Assembly: GCF_004104355.1 (NCBI RefSeq)
Contig: NZ_RJLM01000001.1
Location: 848,711-912,710, forward strand
DNA from: Photobacterium chitinilyticum
GTDB taxonomy: Bacteria > Pseudomonadota > Gammaproteobacteria > Enterobacterales > Vibrionaceae
DNA: 64,000 bases
Direction of reading: 5' to 3'
Shown here: positions 8,683 to 17,845 of the stretch, piece by piece
How the letters are laid out: each line of letters opens with the position of its first letter
How positions within the stretch are numbered: position 1 is the first letter of the stretch
Notes under the pieces: model-generated
Database searches by the model: none
What the model was told of the DNA's origin: nothing
Seen by the model: only the letters and a program-made list of their open reading frames with translations
Made by a program: the position numbers and the translations under genes

Positions 8683-9822
8683 CTAAGATCCCAACACCTG
8701 CAATGGTAGCCCCAGCATTGCATCGCCAGTGCCGGCAAAGTACCAGATGATCCCCACAAGTGCGCCAACTAGCCCAACATACCATATGAAGGAAACGACT
8801 TGACCGTAGCGATCAAGCGGTAGCAGGTGGCTATTGTGACGGTATTTCCATTCCATCAAGATCTCGATGGATCCCATGATGAGCAAAAAACCAAATAATG
8901 CCAGCCCCAGGGAATAACTCAGCATGACACCGCCTACGGCAGCCAAAGCGCACAGGGTGATACCAACTTTGCTATTCATCGAGAAGCTGATGCTTTTGAG
9001 CACATGACCGCCATCGAGCGGTAGAATCGGAAGCAGATTGAATAGGTTCAGCAGGGCGTTGAACACCGCCAGCCCGGCAAAGAACATTTCACCGCTCACC
9101 CAGTAAGCAAGGGTACAAACGAGCGACATGATGAGGCCAAATAACGGCCCCATAATTGAAATCACTACATCCTGCCAGCGGGTATTTATCTTTTCATCAC
9201 TCAGCGCGAGTCCACCGAGAAACGGTATCAGGTAGATCCCCTTGGTTTTCATCCCGAAGTACTTCATTGCCCTGATATGGCCGTATTCATGAAAAACTAA
9301 GCAGGCAACCAATGCCAGGGCAAATTGAACCGAAAATAGCCAAGAATAGGCAGCTAGGCTGGCGACGGCTAATACCCCTTTAATTACCTTGGCACTCTTG
9401 AGCAGCTTCAAGCCAAGCGAAGCTATACCAATCAAACTAAATTTACGCTCAGATTCGGGGGTAACTGAAGGGGTTTGCTGTTCGATATCTTTGGTATTTC
9501 TTGAACCGTCTGCAATGAGCTGTTCGTTGGCACAGAGACGATATTCGACCAAGAACGGCTGCCAGCTGAGTAATACGTCGACGCGGCATTGAATGACTTC
9601 TTCGCCGTTGCTTAGCTCAAATTCATGGACATGCTGGTTGTTATGGTCGGCATTGGCACTGATTTGCGACACCAGGGTGTTATTCCAAAATAGCTGCTGC
9701 CAGCCTGCCATCGACCCTTCCAGTCGCAGTGGCTGGCCAAGAAAATCAATAGATAGTAGTTCCAAGAAAAGTTCCGTCTGTACAGGGGTAACAATAAGAA
9801 CGCGATTATGCTTTCCAACCAC
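8683..9822 (-). CDS. Membrane site-2 protease family protein (M50)
   Basis: This is a predicted intramembrane zinc metalloprotease. The HEYGH motif (HExxH) lies near residues 178-182 in a hydrophobic segment. The second conserved motif, NLLPILPLDGGH (N-x-x-P-x-x-x-x-D-G), is near 262-273 and supplies the Asp zinc ligand. Five or six membrane segments surround these. The first 110 residues are a soluble domain (LRLEGSMAGWQQLFWNN) of unknown role. The start is uncertain: GTG at 9822 is the only accepted start codon before an in-frame stop at 9892-9894, and no clear ribosome binding site precedes it. It is convergent with yajD. The substrate is unknown; there is no neighbouring sigma or anti-sigma gene. 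Confidence 0.85.
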   Translation of the reverse strand: MVGKHNRVLIVTPVQTELFLELLSIDFLGQPLRLEGSMAGWQQLFWNNTLVSQISANADHNNQHVHEFELSNGEEVIQCRVDVLLSWQPFLVEYRLCANEQLIADGSRNTKDIEQQTPSVTPESERKFSLIGIASLGLKLLKSAKVIKGVLAVASLAAYSWLFSVQFALALVACLVFHEYGHIRAMKYFGMKTKGIYLIPFLGGLALSDEKINTRWQDVVISIMGPLFGLIMSLVCTLAYWVSGEMFFAGLAVFNALLNLFNLLPILPLDGGHVLKSISFSMNSKVGITLCALAAVGGVMLSYSLGLALFGFLLIMGSIEILMEWKYRHNSHLLPLDRYGQVVSFIWYVGLVGALVGIIWYFAGTGDAMLGLPLQVLGS

Positions 9823-9868
9823 CGGTACGTAAAGAGGGCCAACACATTTAGTTACATGAAGGGCTACT

Positions 9869-10162
9869 TTACGGGTAATCGAGATCCGATTTTATCTCGG
9901 TCAGATTATCGGTGATCCACTGTTTGTTAATGGCTCCCCAGTCACTGATCTTATAGTGGCCGCTGCGGTTCCGTTCCCCTTTGGTTTGAACAAAGGTACA
10001 AACGATATCTAGATCAGCCAGGCTCTTAATTGTGTCTTGCGCCGTTCGTCTTGGCATGCCGGTATATTCAAGAATAGCGGGAACTGTCGAAACACCGCTG
10101 TCGATAAGGTGTGCAATATATAAGCGGCGATAAAAGCTGCTCTTTGTTTTACTGATAGGCAT
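9869..10162 (-). CDS. Winged-helix DNA-binding protein
   Basis: This 97-residue protein has a winged-helix pattern: STVPAILEYTGMPRRTAQDTI gives the recognition helix-turn-helix (about residues 25-45), followed by LADLDIVCTFVQTKGERNRSGHYKI as the wing. The last part, SDWGAINKQWITDNL, is conserved in similar small proteins I associate with Vibrionaceae. It lies upstream of the site-2 protease gene in the same direction with a gap of about 45 bases, so the two may be co-transcribed. It also diverges from the nap operon, which makes it a candidate regulator of either; this is inference. The start ATG at 10162 has no strong ribosome binding site. Confidence 0.7.
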   Translation of the reverse strand: MPISKTKSSFYRRLYIAHLIDSGVSTVPAILEYTGMPRRTAQDTIKSLADLDIVCTFVQTKGERNRSGHYKISDWGAINKQWITDNLTEIKSDLDYP

Positions 10163-10241
10163 AGCAGTTTGGTTAAATCCATCTTAATAATCCTTGATCA
10201 TTTGAGGGTAACACTAAAGGACTGTAGGCAACAGTAAACTG

Positions 10242-10283
10242 AGAGAGTGCCACTGACTTAGGTGAAAGTCCCCAACGCTCTCT
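10242..10283 (+). ncRNA. Unassigned structured element upstream of napE
   Basis: An outer stem AGAGAGTG / CGCTCTCT (10242-10249 with 10276-10283, one G-T pair) encloses a symmetric five-base internal loop and an inner stem GACTT / AAGTC with hexaloop AGGTGA. It lies between the winged-helix gene and napE, about 120 bases upstream of napE. It does not match any riboswitch consensus I can recall. It could be a leader structure of the nap transcript or an independent hairpin. Confidence 0.3.
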
Positions 10284-10401
10284 TTCGTCATTCGCTTATT
10301 CGATTTGCTGGCAATATGGCGATCTTCATAGCTGATAGAGTTATCAATTTCTCAGAAGCTGACTAGAGTTAACATTAACCCAATAGTCTTGGAGTGGGCG
10401 G

Positions 10402-10539
10402 ATGGAAGATGACAATCAACGTCAAGCTGAGCTCAAAGCTTTCCTTTTTATAACCGTAATTATGTTTCCGATCCTTGCTGTAGCCGTGGTGGGGGGGTAT
10501 GGCTTTTTGGTGTGGTTTTTACAGGTGGTTACAGGCTAA
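10402..10539 (+). CDS. napE: NapE, small membrane component of periplasmic nitrate reductase operon
   Basis: This 45-residue protein begins MEDDNQRQAELKAFLFI and has a single transmembrane helix at about residues 14-41 (with FPILAVAVVGGYGFLVWF). This matches NapE proteins, which head nap operons in several proteobacteria and whose exact role is unsettled. GGAG lies about eight bases before the ATG. It is the first gene of napE-napA-napB-napC, 63 bases upstream of napA. No napF or napD lies between napE and napA. Confidence 0.88.
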   Translation: MEDDNQRQAELKAFLFITVIMFPILAVAVVGGYGFLVWFLQVVTG

Positions 10540-10602
10540 TAACCAGATGGAACAGGCCGCGTACAGAGATGGTTGAATAGTAAAGTATGTAGAGAGGTCG
10601 TA

Positions 10603-13095
10603 ATGAAATGTTCACGACGTAAATTTATTAAAGCGCAGGCAGCAGCATCTGCGGCAGCGGCCATTGGTATGACTATTCCGGTGAAGGCCAGTAACGTTGT
10701 TACGGATGCATCGCAGACTCAGCTTAAATGGCAGAAAGCACCCTGTCGTTTTTGCGGAACAGGCTGCTCGGTTAACGTTGGGATAAAAGATGACAAAGTC
10801 GTCGCGACCCATGGTGATATCAAATCACCGGTTAACCGAGGATTGAACTGTGTGAAGGGATACTTCCTCTCCAAGATTATGTACGGTGATGACCGTTTAA
10901 CCCAACCTATGCTGCGAATGAAAGGCGGCAAGTATGACAAGAATGGTGAATTTACCCCTGTGAGCTGGGATCAAGCCTTCGATATCATGGCTGAGAAGTG
11001 GAAGGCAACCCTGAAAGAGAAAGGGCCAGAAGGCATTGGTATGTTTGGCTCAGGCCAATGGACAGTATATGAAGGTTATGCCGCTTCCAAATTGATGAAG
11101 GGGGGATTCCGGTCTAACAATATTGAACCGAATGCCCGCCATTGTATGGCCTCTGCTGTTGTTGGTTTTATCAGAACCTTTGGTATCGATGAGCCAATGG
11201 GGTGTTATGACGATATCGAAGCTGCTGATGCATTTGTTCTCTGGGGCTCGAACATGGCTGAAATGCATCCCATTTTATGGACACGGGTGACAGACCGCCG
11301 TTTGTCTAATCCACATGTAAAAGTCTCTGTCTTATCGACGTTTGAACACCGAAGTTTTGAGCTGGCAGATGTTCCTATTGTTTTTACTCCTCAGTCTGAT
11401 CTCGCCATCCTGAACTTTATTGCTAATTACATTATTACCAACAACAAGGTAAACCAAGACTTTGTGGGTAAGCATGTGAATTTCCGCCGTGGTGCGACAG
11501 ATATTGGTTATGGTTTGCGGCCTGAGCATCCGCTGCAGCAAAAAGCCAAGAATCCGGATAGCGGTGCGTCAGATCCAATGACGTATGAAGAATTTAAAGA
11601 GTTTGTATCGGAGTATACGGTAGAAAAAGTCAGTGAGCTGTCAGGGGTTAAAACCGATAAACTTATTGAGTTAGCAGAGCTTTATGCCAATCCGGATACC
11701 AAGGTTGTTTCGTTTTGGACCATGGGTTTCAATCAACATACACGTGGGGTGTGGTGCAATAACCTGGTGTACAACATTCACCTGCTGACCGGGAAAATCT
11801 CGACTCCCGGCAACAGTCCGTTTTCATTGACAGGCCAGCCTTCGGCCTGTGGTACTGCCCGCGAGGTCGGTACTTTTGCTCACCGTTTGCCTGCTGATTT
11901 GGTTGTTGCCAATCCAGAACACCGTAAAACGGCGGAAAAAATCTGGAAGCTGCCGGATGGAACTATTCCGGGCAAAGTCGGGGCGCATGCTGTATTGCAA
12001 AGTCGCCTTTTGAAAGACAGCAAAATCAATGTTTATTGGATTCAGGTTAATAACAACCTGCAGGCCGGCGCTAATATTAACGAGGAAACTCTGCCGGGTT
12101 ATCGAAATCCGGATAACTTCATTGTTGTTTCGGACTCATACCCAACAGTTACAGCCCAAGCAGCAGATTTGATATTACCTGCAGCAATGTGGGTAGAGAA
12201 GGAAGGCGCTTATGGTAACGCTGAGCGTCGTACTCAGTTGTGGTATCAAATGGTAAAAGCGCCCGGAGAATCAAAATCAGATCTGTGGCAGCTAATGGAG
12301 TTTTCAAAGCGTTTTAAAACAGAGGAAGTGTGGCCGAAAGAACTGCTTGATGCTAACCCTGGCTACAAAGGAAAAACGCTGTTTGATGTGCTGTTCATTA
12401 ATGGCAACGTCAATAAATTCCCGTTGTCTGACTTGCCTGAAGGCCAGATAAACGACGAGGCGACAGAGTACGGTTTCTATGTTCAAAAAGGCTTGTTTGA
12501 AGAGTACGCTGAGTTCGGCCGGGGGCATGGTCATGACTTGGCACCGTTTGAAATGTATCACCAAACTCGGGGCTTACGCTGGCCTGTTGTCGACGGCAAG
12601 GAAACCTTATGGCGATACCGCGAAGGGACTGATCCTTATGTAAAAAAAGGCGCAGGCTTTGAGTTTTACGGCAAGCCTGATGGCAAAGCTATTATTTTTG
12701 CCCTGCCGTATGAACCGCCAGCAGAAAGTCCGGATAAAGAATATGACCTCTGGCTATCGACTGGGCGAGTTCTTGAGCATTGGCATTCTGGGTCAATGAC
12801 ACAACGTGTTCCTGAGTTATTTAAATCCTATCCGAATGCGCAGGTTTTCATGCATCCTGAGGATGCCAAATCACGTGGTTTAAGACGTGGTGATGCTGTC
12901 AAAGTTGTATCACGGCGTGGTGAGATCGTTACTCGGGTTGAAACGCGAGGACGGAATAAGCCACCTAAAGGCTTGGTATTCGTCCCTTGGTTTGATGCCA
13001 GTCAGCTTATTAATAAGGTCACCTTGGATGCGACGGATCCGTTGTCTAAGCAGACTGACTTCAAGAAATGCGCCATTAAAATAATGAAAGTATAG
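10603..13095 (+). CDS. napA: Periplasmic nitrate reductase catalytic subunit NapA
   Basis: NapA reduces nitrate to nitrite in the periplasm using bis-MGD molybdenum cofactor and one [4Fe-4S] cluster. The 830-residue length is standard. A Tat signal SRRKFIK starts at residue 4. Cluster cysteines are at about 48, 51, 55 and 83 (CRFCGTGC ... NCVKG). The molybdenum ligand Cys is near residue 181 in ARHCMASA. The chosen ATG has AGAGAGG six bases before it; an in-frame TTG at 10573 would add ten residues but has no such site and would displace the Tat signal. napB follows after 11 bases. The maturation chaperone NapD is not encoded in this operon. Confidence 0.97.
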   Translation: MKCSRRKFIKAQAAASAAAAIGMTIPVKASNVVTDASQTQLKWQKAPCRFCGTGCSVNVGIKDDKVVATHGDIKSPVNRGLNCVKGYFLSKIMYGDDRLTQPMLRMKGGKYDKNGEFTPVSWDQAFDIMAEKWKATLKEKGPEGIGMFGSGQWTVYEGYAASKLMKGGFRSNNIEPNARHCMASAVVGFIRTFGIDEPMGCYDDIEAADAFVLWGSNMAEMHPILWTRVTDRRLSNPHVKVSVLSTFEHRSFELADVPIVFTPQSDLAILNFIANYIITNNKVNQDFVGKHVNFRRGATDIGYGLRPEHPLQQKAKNPDSGASDPMTYEEFKEFVSEYTVEKVSELSGVKTDKLIELAELYANPDTKVVSFWTMGFNQHTRGVWCNNLVYNIHLLTGKISTPGNSPFSLTGQPSACGTAREVGTFAHRLPADLVVANPEHRKTAEKIWKLPDGTIPGKVGAHAVLQSRLLKDSKINVYWIQVNNNLQAGANINEETLPGYRNPDNFIVVSDSYPTVTAQAADLILPAAMWVEKEGAYGNAERRTQLWYQMVKAPGESKSDLWQLMEFSKRFKTEEVWPKELLDANPGYKGKTLFDVLFINGNVNKFPLSDLPEGQINDEATEYGFYVQKGLFEEYAEFGRGHGHDLAPFEMYHQTRGLRWPVVDGKETLWRYREGTDPYVKKGAGFEFYGKPDGKAIIFALPYEPPAESPDKEYDLWLSTGRVLEHWHSGSMTQRVPELFKSYPNAQVFMHPEDAKSRGLRRGDAVKVVSRRGEIVTRVETRGRNKPPKGLVFVPWFDASQLINKVTLDATDPLSKQTDFKKCAIKIMKV

Positions 13096-13106
13096 GAGAC
13101 CGAATA

Positions 13107-13577
13107 ATGAAGGGTTTAATGTCCGTACTCCTATTGCTCTCGGCAACCTTGTCGCTTTCAGCTGCAGTGGTGATTGCTGCGACGGCTGTTGTTGACGATG
13201 AGTTGGCAACGCTGCGCAAGTCTCCGCTCAATATTCAGCCTGAGCCACCGGTGATGAGCCATCCCTTGAATACTGACCATATTCCAAGACGCAGCTATCC
13301 GATGCAGCCTCCGCTTATTCCCCACAAGATAGATAATTATCAAGTGGATCTGAATGTGAATAAGTGCATGTCTTGCCATGCTAGAAGTCGAGTAGAAGAA
13401 ACGCAGGCGAGAATGATCAGTGTGACCCACTATATGGATCGCGATGGTAACTTTTTGGCAGAGCTTTCTCCGCGAAGGTACTTCTGCCAGCAATGCCATG
13501 TGGTACAAACCGATGCGAAGCAACTGGTTGGTACTGATTTCACCGATCTTGACACCTTGATTGATCAAGAGCTGTGA
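13107..13577 (+). CDS. napB: Diheme cytochrome c subunit NapB
   Basis: NapB passes electrons from NapC to NapA in the periplasm. The 156-residue precursor has a signal peptide (about residues 1-25, hydrophobic LMSVLLLLSATLSLSAAVVIAA). It carries two heme-binding motifs, CMSCH (87-91) and CQQCH (127-131), plus His residues available as distal ligands (for example HPLNTDH at 52-58 and the His in SVTHYMD). The start has GGAG about nine bases upstream. It sits 11 bases after napA and 13 bases before the chosen napC start, all in one operon. Confidence 0.95.
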   Translation: MKGLMSVLLLLSATLSLSAAVVIAATAVVDDELATLRKSPLNIQPEPPVMSHPLNTDHIPRRSYPMQPPLIPHKIDNYQVDLNVNKCMSCHARSRVEETQARMISVTHYMDRDGNFLAELSPRRYFCQQCHVVQTDAKQLVGTDFTDLDTLIDQEL

Positions 13578-13590
13578 GGAGGTAGCCAGC

Positions 13591-14172
13591 ATGTGGAACT
13601 GGATAAAGAAATGGTGGAAATTAGTCAGCTCCCCGCCGAAACACTTTAGCCTGGGGTTTTTAACCTTGGGTGGTTTTATAGCCGGTATTATTTTCTGGGG
13701 GGCGTTCAACACGGGTATGGAATTTACCAATAGTGAACCATTCTGTGTTAGTTGCCATAGAGATAATGTCTATCAGGAAATTCAAGGTACTATTCATTTT
13801 ACTAATCGTACTGGGGTGCGGGCGATCTGCTCTGATTGTCATGTTCCCCATGATTGGACAGACAAAATGGCGCGTAAGATGCAGGCATCGAAAGAAGTGT
13901 ATGCTTGGATAACCGGTGCGATTTCGACTATGGATAAGTTTAATGACAGGCGTCGGCATATGGCTGATAGAGAGTGGGCGAGGATGAAAAAAAACGACTC
14001 ACTGGAATGCCGCAATTGCCATGAATTTGTTTATATGGACTTTACGCGACAGTCACAGCGGGCGTCAAACCAGCACTCGACGGCATTGGCAGATGGCTCT
14101 AAGACATGTATCGATTGTCATAAAGGTATCGCTCACAAGCTGCCGGATATGCATGGCGTGGAAGGTTTCTGA
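13591..14172 (+). CDS. napC: Tetraheme quinol dehydrogenase NapC
   Basis: NapC is a NapC/NirT-family membrane cytochrome that oxidises quinol and feeds NapB. From the chosen start it has 193 residues, one N-terminal membrane anchor (about residues 19-40) and four CxxCH motifs: CVSCH (52-56), CSDCH (80-84), CRNCH (140-144) and CIDCH (173-177). The ATG at 13591 has the strong site GAGGAGG eight bases upstream; the longer TTG start at 13561 would overlap napB and lacks a site. A hairpin terminator follows 40 bases after the stop, so the operon ends here. No napG/napH genes follow. Confidence 0.95.
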   Translation: MWNWIKKWWKLVSSPPKHFSLGFLTLGGFIAGIIFWGAFNTGMEFTNSEPFCVSCHRDNVYQEIQGTIHFTNRTGVRAICSDCHVPHDWTDKMARKMQASKEVYAWITGAISTMDKFNDRRRHMADREWARMKKNDSLECRNCHEFVYMDFTRQSQRASNQHSTALADGSKTCIDCHKGIAHKLPDMHGVEGF

Positions 14173-14213
14173 TGTTGTGAAGCGTGGTCATCTTAAACCT
14201 ACAGAGTTATTGT

Positions 14214-14250
14214 AAAGCGGGTAACAAGCTCCTTGTTACCCGCTTTATTT
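14214..14250 (+). terminator. Terminator of the nap operon
   Basis: A perfect 15-bp stem AAAGCGGGTAACAAG / CTTGTTACCCGCTTT with a three-base loop is followed by ATTTT. It lies directly after napC. Confidence 0.92.
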
Positions 14251-14505
14251 TGCGTCAACGGAAGGATATTTCCGCTTATGCAAAGCTGCATCTTGTGCGA
14301 AAAATAGTCAAAAGTGGCAGTATGTTTCCGAACAACTCAATAAAAGGTGATATCTGGTCAATTATCGAGTGGAAATAGAAATATAGCTATTACTCGTAAT
14401 AGGAAGGGAATAAAATGTTGTGCTTCTCTAAGTATGGGTATCCATTGTTTTTACAGTGTGTACAAAAACAAACAGCACTGCGAACAACAGCGAACAATAA
14501 ACTCT

Positions 14506-15447
14506 ATGAGTAAATCTGAAGCACCATCTTTTAGTTATAAATTTCTCCTCCCTCGCTACTGGCCGACATTAGTGATGGTATTGGTCATGTATCTGCTTAG
14601 CTGGCTGCCTTATTTCATACAGTTTCGCCTAGGACAATGGATTGGCCAGGGGGTTATGCGGCTGATGCCAAAACGCCGCCAGACAATAGAGAAGAATCTA
14701 TCGCTTTGTTTTCCTGATATGACAGAAAAGGAACGCAACCGCTTGGTAGAAATGAATGTTAGGAATGCAGGACTGGCATTGTTTGAAACGGGAATGGCCT
14801 GGTTTTGGCCTGATCTGCGTGTTCGTCGTCACGTGACCCTCGAAGGAATGGAGCATATATACAAGCTAGAAAGCGAAGGGAAAGGGATGCTGATGATGGC
14901 GGTTCATTCAATGAACCTGGAGTTGGGGGCACGAGCATTTGGTATCACGAAGGCTGGCATGGGTGTTTATCGCCCGAATAGCAATCCCTGCTTTGATTAT
15001 TTTCAGTATCAAGGGCGCTCTCGCTCAAACCGCACATTGATAGACCGCAGAGATGTCAAAGGAATGATCCATGCTTTGCGTACCGGTAAAGTTGTTTGGT
15101 ATGCACCTGATCACGATTATGGTCGACGTCGCTCAACGTTTGCACCGCTGTTTGCGGTTGAGAATGCCTGCACGACAACGGGCACAAGTCTACTAGCCGA
15201 TGCGTCTGAATGTGCAATTGTTCCGTTTACAATCGTCAGAAATACAGATTCCGGCCAATATACACTGAAAATGCACGAGCCTTTGGAAGCCTTTCCTCAT
15301 AAAGATGAACAGGCTGCAGCGGTGTATATTAATAAAGCCGTCGAGCGTTCAATCATGGAAGCGCCTGAGCAATACATGTGGCTTCACCGTCGTTTTAAGA
15401 CACGCCCTGAAGGGGAGCCTTGCTTATATGCGAAACCATCATCCTAG
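14506..15447 (+). CDS. lpxL: LpxL-type lipid A lauroyl acyltransferase (copy 1)
   Basis: This is an inner-membrane late acyltransferase that adds a secondary acyl chain to Kdo2-lipid IVA. It has 313 residues from the chosen start, which is the usual length. It has a membrane anchor near 21-38 and the catalytic H-x4-E (His134, Glu139 in HSMNLELGARAFG). LpxL-type blocks follow: GVYRPN, FDYFQ, RSNRTLIDRRDVKGM, WYAPDHDYGRR, APEQYMWLHRRFKTRPEG. The ATG at 14506 aligns with the start of the tandem paralogue; an earlier in-frame ATG at 14347 would add 53 unrelated residues. No strong ribosome binding site is seen. A terminator follows, so it is transcribed apart from copy 2. Confidence 0.9.
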   Translation: MSKSEAPSFSYKFLLPRYWPTLVMVLVMYLLSWLPYFIQFRLGQWIGQGVMRLMPKRRQTIEKNLSLCFPDMTEKERNRLVEMNVRNAGLALFETGMAWFWPDLRVRRHVTLEGMEHIYKLESEGKGMLMMAVHSMNLELGARAFGITKAGMGVYRPNSNPCFDYFQYQGRSRSNRTLIDRRDVKGMIHALRTGKVVWYAPDHDYGRRRSTFAPLFAVENACTTTGTSLLADASECAIVPFTIVRNTDSGQYTLKMHEPLEAFPHKDEQAAAVYINKAVERSIMEAPEQYMWLHRRFKTRPEGEPCLYAKPSS

Positions 15448-15490
15448 TGATACAATTTATGTCTAAATAGGCCTAACGCATCCGACTTTC

Positions 15491-15517
15491 AAAAAGCCCA
15501 CTCAAGTGGGCTTTTTC
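15491..15517. terminator. Rho-independent terminator after lpxL copy 1
   Basis: An 11-bp perfect stem AAAAAGCCCAC / GTGGGCTTTTT with loop TCAA and a T-run. The 15517-15780 gap beyond it is AT-rich and shows no gene; it should hold the promoter of the second lpxL copy. Confidence 0.92.
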
Positions 15518-15780
15518 TTTCCCGTAAAGTATGCATTTATGCCTATGGCGCATAATTTAATTGTGCAGCGTACAGTTATTTTGATATAAACTGTCATAGC
15601 TAAATCGTTGTACTTGAAGACTATTTTCTGAATATAACCTGTATGAGCAGATAGAATTGTTGTAACAATCTTGCATGATTGGTTTCAAATTAATAAAATA
15701 CGATGTTCGATATGGGTAATGACTTACTTTTTTTGACCATGATGAAGTCATAGTAATAACCATGGGATTGTTTTTTTGAT

Positions 15781-16707
15781 ATGAGTAAATATACCGCACC
15801 TACGTTTGAAAAGGCGTTTTTCCACCCTCGATATTGGCTAACGTTGACATTAATTAGCACGATGTATTTAGTTAGCTGGTTGCCTTATTTTATCCAGTTC
15901 CGGCTAGGTCAGGGATTAGGTCGTCTGGGTATGGGACTGGTTAAGAAACGCCGCAAGACAATTGAACGTAACCTTGAGCTTTGCTTTCCTGATATGTCCA
16001 CGAATGAGCGTGAAGCTTTAATCCAGAAGAATATCGATAATACTGGTTTAGCCATGTTTGAAACGGGCATGGCATGGTTCTGGCCAGATTTGCGTGTTGA
16101 GCGTCATGTACAGTATGAAGGTTTGGAATATCTTCAGCAGTTAGAAAAACAGGGAAAAGGTGTGCTGTTGATCGCCGTGCATTCGTTAAATCTCGAGTTG
16201 GGAGCCAGGGCATTCGGCCTTAAAGTTCCTGGTGTCGGGGTGTATCGTCCAAACACCAACCCATGCTTTGATTACTTTCAGTTCAATGGCCGGATCCGCT
16301 CGAATAAATACATGGTCGATCGAAAAGATGTCAAAGGAATGCTGCGTGCATTGCGAAAGGGCGAGCGTGTATGGTACGCACCTGATCATGATTATGGCCG
16401 TCGTCGTTCGACGTTTGCACCACTTTTTGCTGTTGAAAAGGCATGTACGACTACAGGAACGAGCTTGCTGGTGGACGCGTCAGATTGTGCTGTTGTTCCT
16501 TTTGCTATGGTTCGTAATACGGACTCGGGGCGCTATACGTTGAAAGTCTTCCCGCCATTGGACGATTTTCCTCATAATAAGCCTGAAGCCGCTGCGGTAT
16601 ATGTCAATAAGGCCATTGAGCGATCTATTATGGAAGCGCCGGAGCAGTATATGTGGCTTCATCGACGCTTTAAGACTCGACCAGAAGGCGAAGAGTCGCT
16701 TTACTAG
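15781..16707 (+). CDS. lpxL: LpxL-type lipid A lauroyl acyltransferase (copy 2)
   Basis: This second LpxL-family enzyme has 308 residues and aligns without gaps to copy 1 over most of its length. It has the same catalytic His134/Glu139 (HSLNLELGARAFG) and the same blocks (GVYRPN, RSNKYMVDRKDVKGM, WYAPDHDYGRRRSTFAPLFAVE, APEQYMWLHRRFKTRPEG). The two probably arose by tandem duplication. Differences cluster in the acceptor/acyl-chain part (ARAFGLKVPGVG versus ARAFGITKAGMG) and at the C-terminus. Copy-specific acyl-chain length or temperature dependence is possible, but this is inference. No strong ribosome binding site precedes the ATG. Confidence 0.9.
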   Translation: MSKYTAPTFEKAFFHPRYWLTLTLISTMYLVSWLPYFIQFRLGQGLGRLGMGLVKKRRKTIERNLELCFPDMSTNEREALIQKNIDNTGLAMFETGMAWFWPDLRVERHVQYEGLEYLQQLEKQGKGVLLIAVHSLNLELGARAFGLKVPGVGVYRPNTNPCFDYFQFNGRIRSNKYMVDRKDVKGMLRALRKGERVWYAPDHDYGRRRSTFAPLFAVEKACTTTGTSLLVDASDCAVVPFAMVRNTDSGRYTLKVFPPLDDFPHNKPEAAAVYVNKAIERSIMEAPEQYMWLHRRFKTRPEGEESLY

Positions 16708-16743
16708 TTGTAGCGTATAAGGGAAGGGATACATCGAGGTAGT

Positions 16744-16774
16744 GCAAGGAAAAGTGTGACGGCGTTTTCCTTGC
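16744..16774. terminator. Hairpin between convergent lpxL copy 2 and pirin gene
   Basis: A ten-base stem GCAAGGAAAA / TTTTCCTTGC with an 11-base loop. There is no clean T-run on either strand, so termination activity is uncertain. Confidence 0.45.
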
Positions 16775-16871
16775 TCTTCCTGAATACGCGTATTTCTTGA
16801 ATAAATGGCAGCTTATAGCTTTAGCTCGCTTCAACTCTTTCTTCATTCCTTTACCCGCTATATTACCGTTT

Positions 16872-17714
16872 TTATTCAACTAGTCTGCCGTGTTGATAAT
16901 CCGATAATGCCTGCTCAATTTCTTCCATGCTATTCATCACAAACGGACCGTAATGCACCACTGGTTCATCGATTGGAAGGCCGGAAAGGAGCAACACTCC
17001 GGTATCTTCGGTTGCCCGAATTGACAGTCCCTCTCCGCTATCAAGAATAGCCAGCTGGCCAGCCTGAGCGGTGATCCCTTCTATTGCTATAGCACCTTGA
17101 TAAATATAAAGCATGGCTTGAAAATCAGGATTCAGACAGCTATTAAAAGACTCTCCTTCCGCTGCGCGCCAATCTGCTATTGTAGTCGGTACACCGGTTT
17201 TCTGTAATGGTCCGGTTAGGGTCTCTCCCTTGATGGTTAAATCGCCAGCAATTACACGGATCAGATTTTGTTCCGAGAACTGTTTTTCAACAATCACGTC
17301 AGGTTGAAAATCATGATATTGCGCGGGTAGCATTTTCTTGGTTGCCGGCAAGTTTATCCAGATCTGAAAACCATGTAGGTTACCGTCTGTCATCATGGGC
17401 ATTTCGCTGTGAATAACGCCACGTCCGGCAGACATCCATTGAGCACCGCCACTTCGCAGTTCACCGGTATTTCCCATATGGTCCTTATGCTGGAAATGGC
17501 CTTGTAGCATATAGGTGAGTGTTTCGATCCCCCTGTGAGGGTGAGGAGGAAAGCCGCCAATATAGTCGTCGGGGCTCTCCGACTTTAACTCATCAATCAT
17601 CAGAAATGGCGAGAATTGGATATTATCAAAACCGTGTGCCCGTTGAATTTTAACCCCGTCACCATCGGAAGATGGGTGAGAGTCGATGATTTGCTTTATA
17701 CGTCTGATAGCCAT
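16872..17714 (-). CDS. Pirin family protein
   Basis: This is a bicupin of the pirin family, a cytoplasmic iron-binding fold; some members oxidise quercetin. The 280-residue length is standard. The N-terminal cupin shows the metal site FPPHPHRGIETLTYMLQGHFQHKDHMGN (starting near residue 55), with the His-x-His and Glu/His ligands present. The segment GGAQWMSAGRGVIHSEMP is also characteristic. The C-terminal cupin ends near SGLPIDEPVVHYGPFVMNS, a typical pirin closing block. The start ATG has GGAGGG five bases upstream. It stands alone, convergent with lpxL. The physiological substrate is unknown. Confidence 0.93.
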   Translation of the reverse strand: MAIRRIKQIIDSHPSSDGDGVKIQRAHGFDNIQFSPFLMIDELKSESPDDYIGGFPPHPHRGIETLTYMLQGHFQHKDHMGNTGELRSGGAQWMSAGRGVIHSEMPMMTDGNLHGFQIWINLPATKKMLPAQYHDFQPDVIVEKQFSEQNLIRVIAGDLTIKGETLTGPLQKTGVPTTIADWRAAEGESFNSCLNPDFQAMLYIYQGAIAIEGITAQAGQLAILDSGEGLSIRATEDTGVLLLSGLPIDEPVVHYGPFVMNSMEEIEQALSDYQHGRLVE

Positions 17715-17845
17715 AAGCCCTCCGAATATTAAGCCCGCTTTATGGGTATGTTGTTAGTGTAGGAGGGCTGCTTCGAGGTTAACAGAGGATAAAAATGAAC
17801 AGCTTGTTTGAAAAAGTTGAATGAGTTTGAGTAGCAAGATAGAGC

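Noticed and set aside
9593-9845. Open frames on both strands over the N-terminal part of the site-2 protease gene
   Set aside because: They overlap a gene with clear M50 motifs, have no family features and lack ribosome binding sites.
10332-10347. Palindrome CTGATAGAGTTATCAA upstream of napE as an FNR site
   Set aside because: The half-sites TGAT and ATCA are six bases apart, while FNR needs TTGAT-N4-ATCAA; CRP spacing does not fit either.
10573-10602. Longer NapA start at TTG 10573
   Set aside because: It has no ribosome binding site and puts ten residues before the Tat motif; ATG at 10603 has AGAGAGG upstream and gives the standard length.
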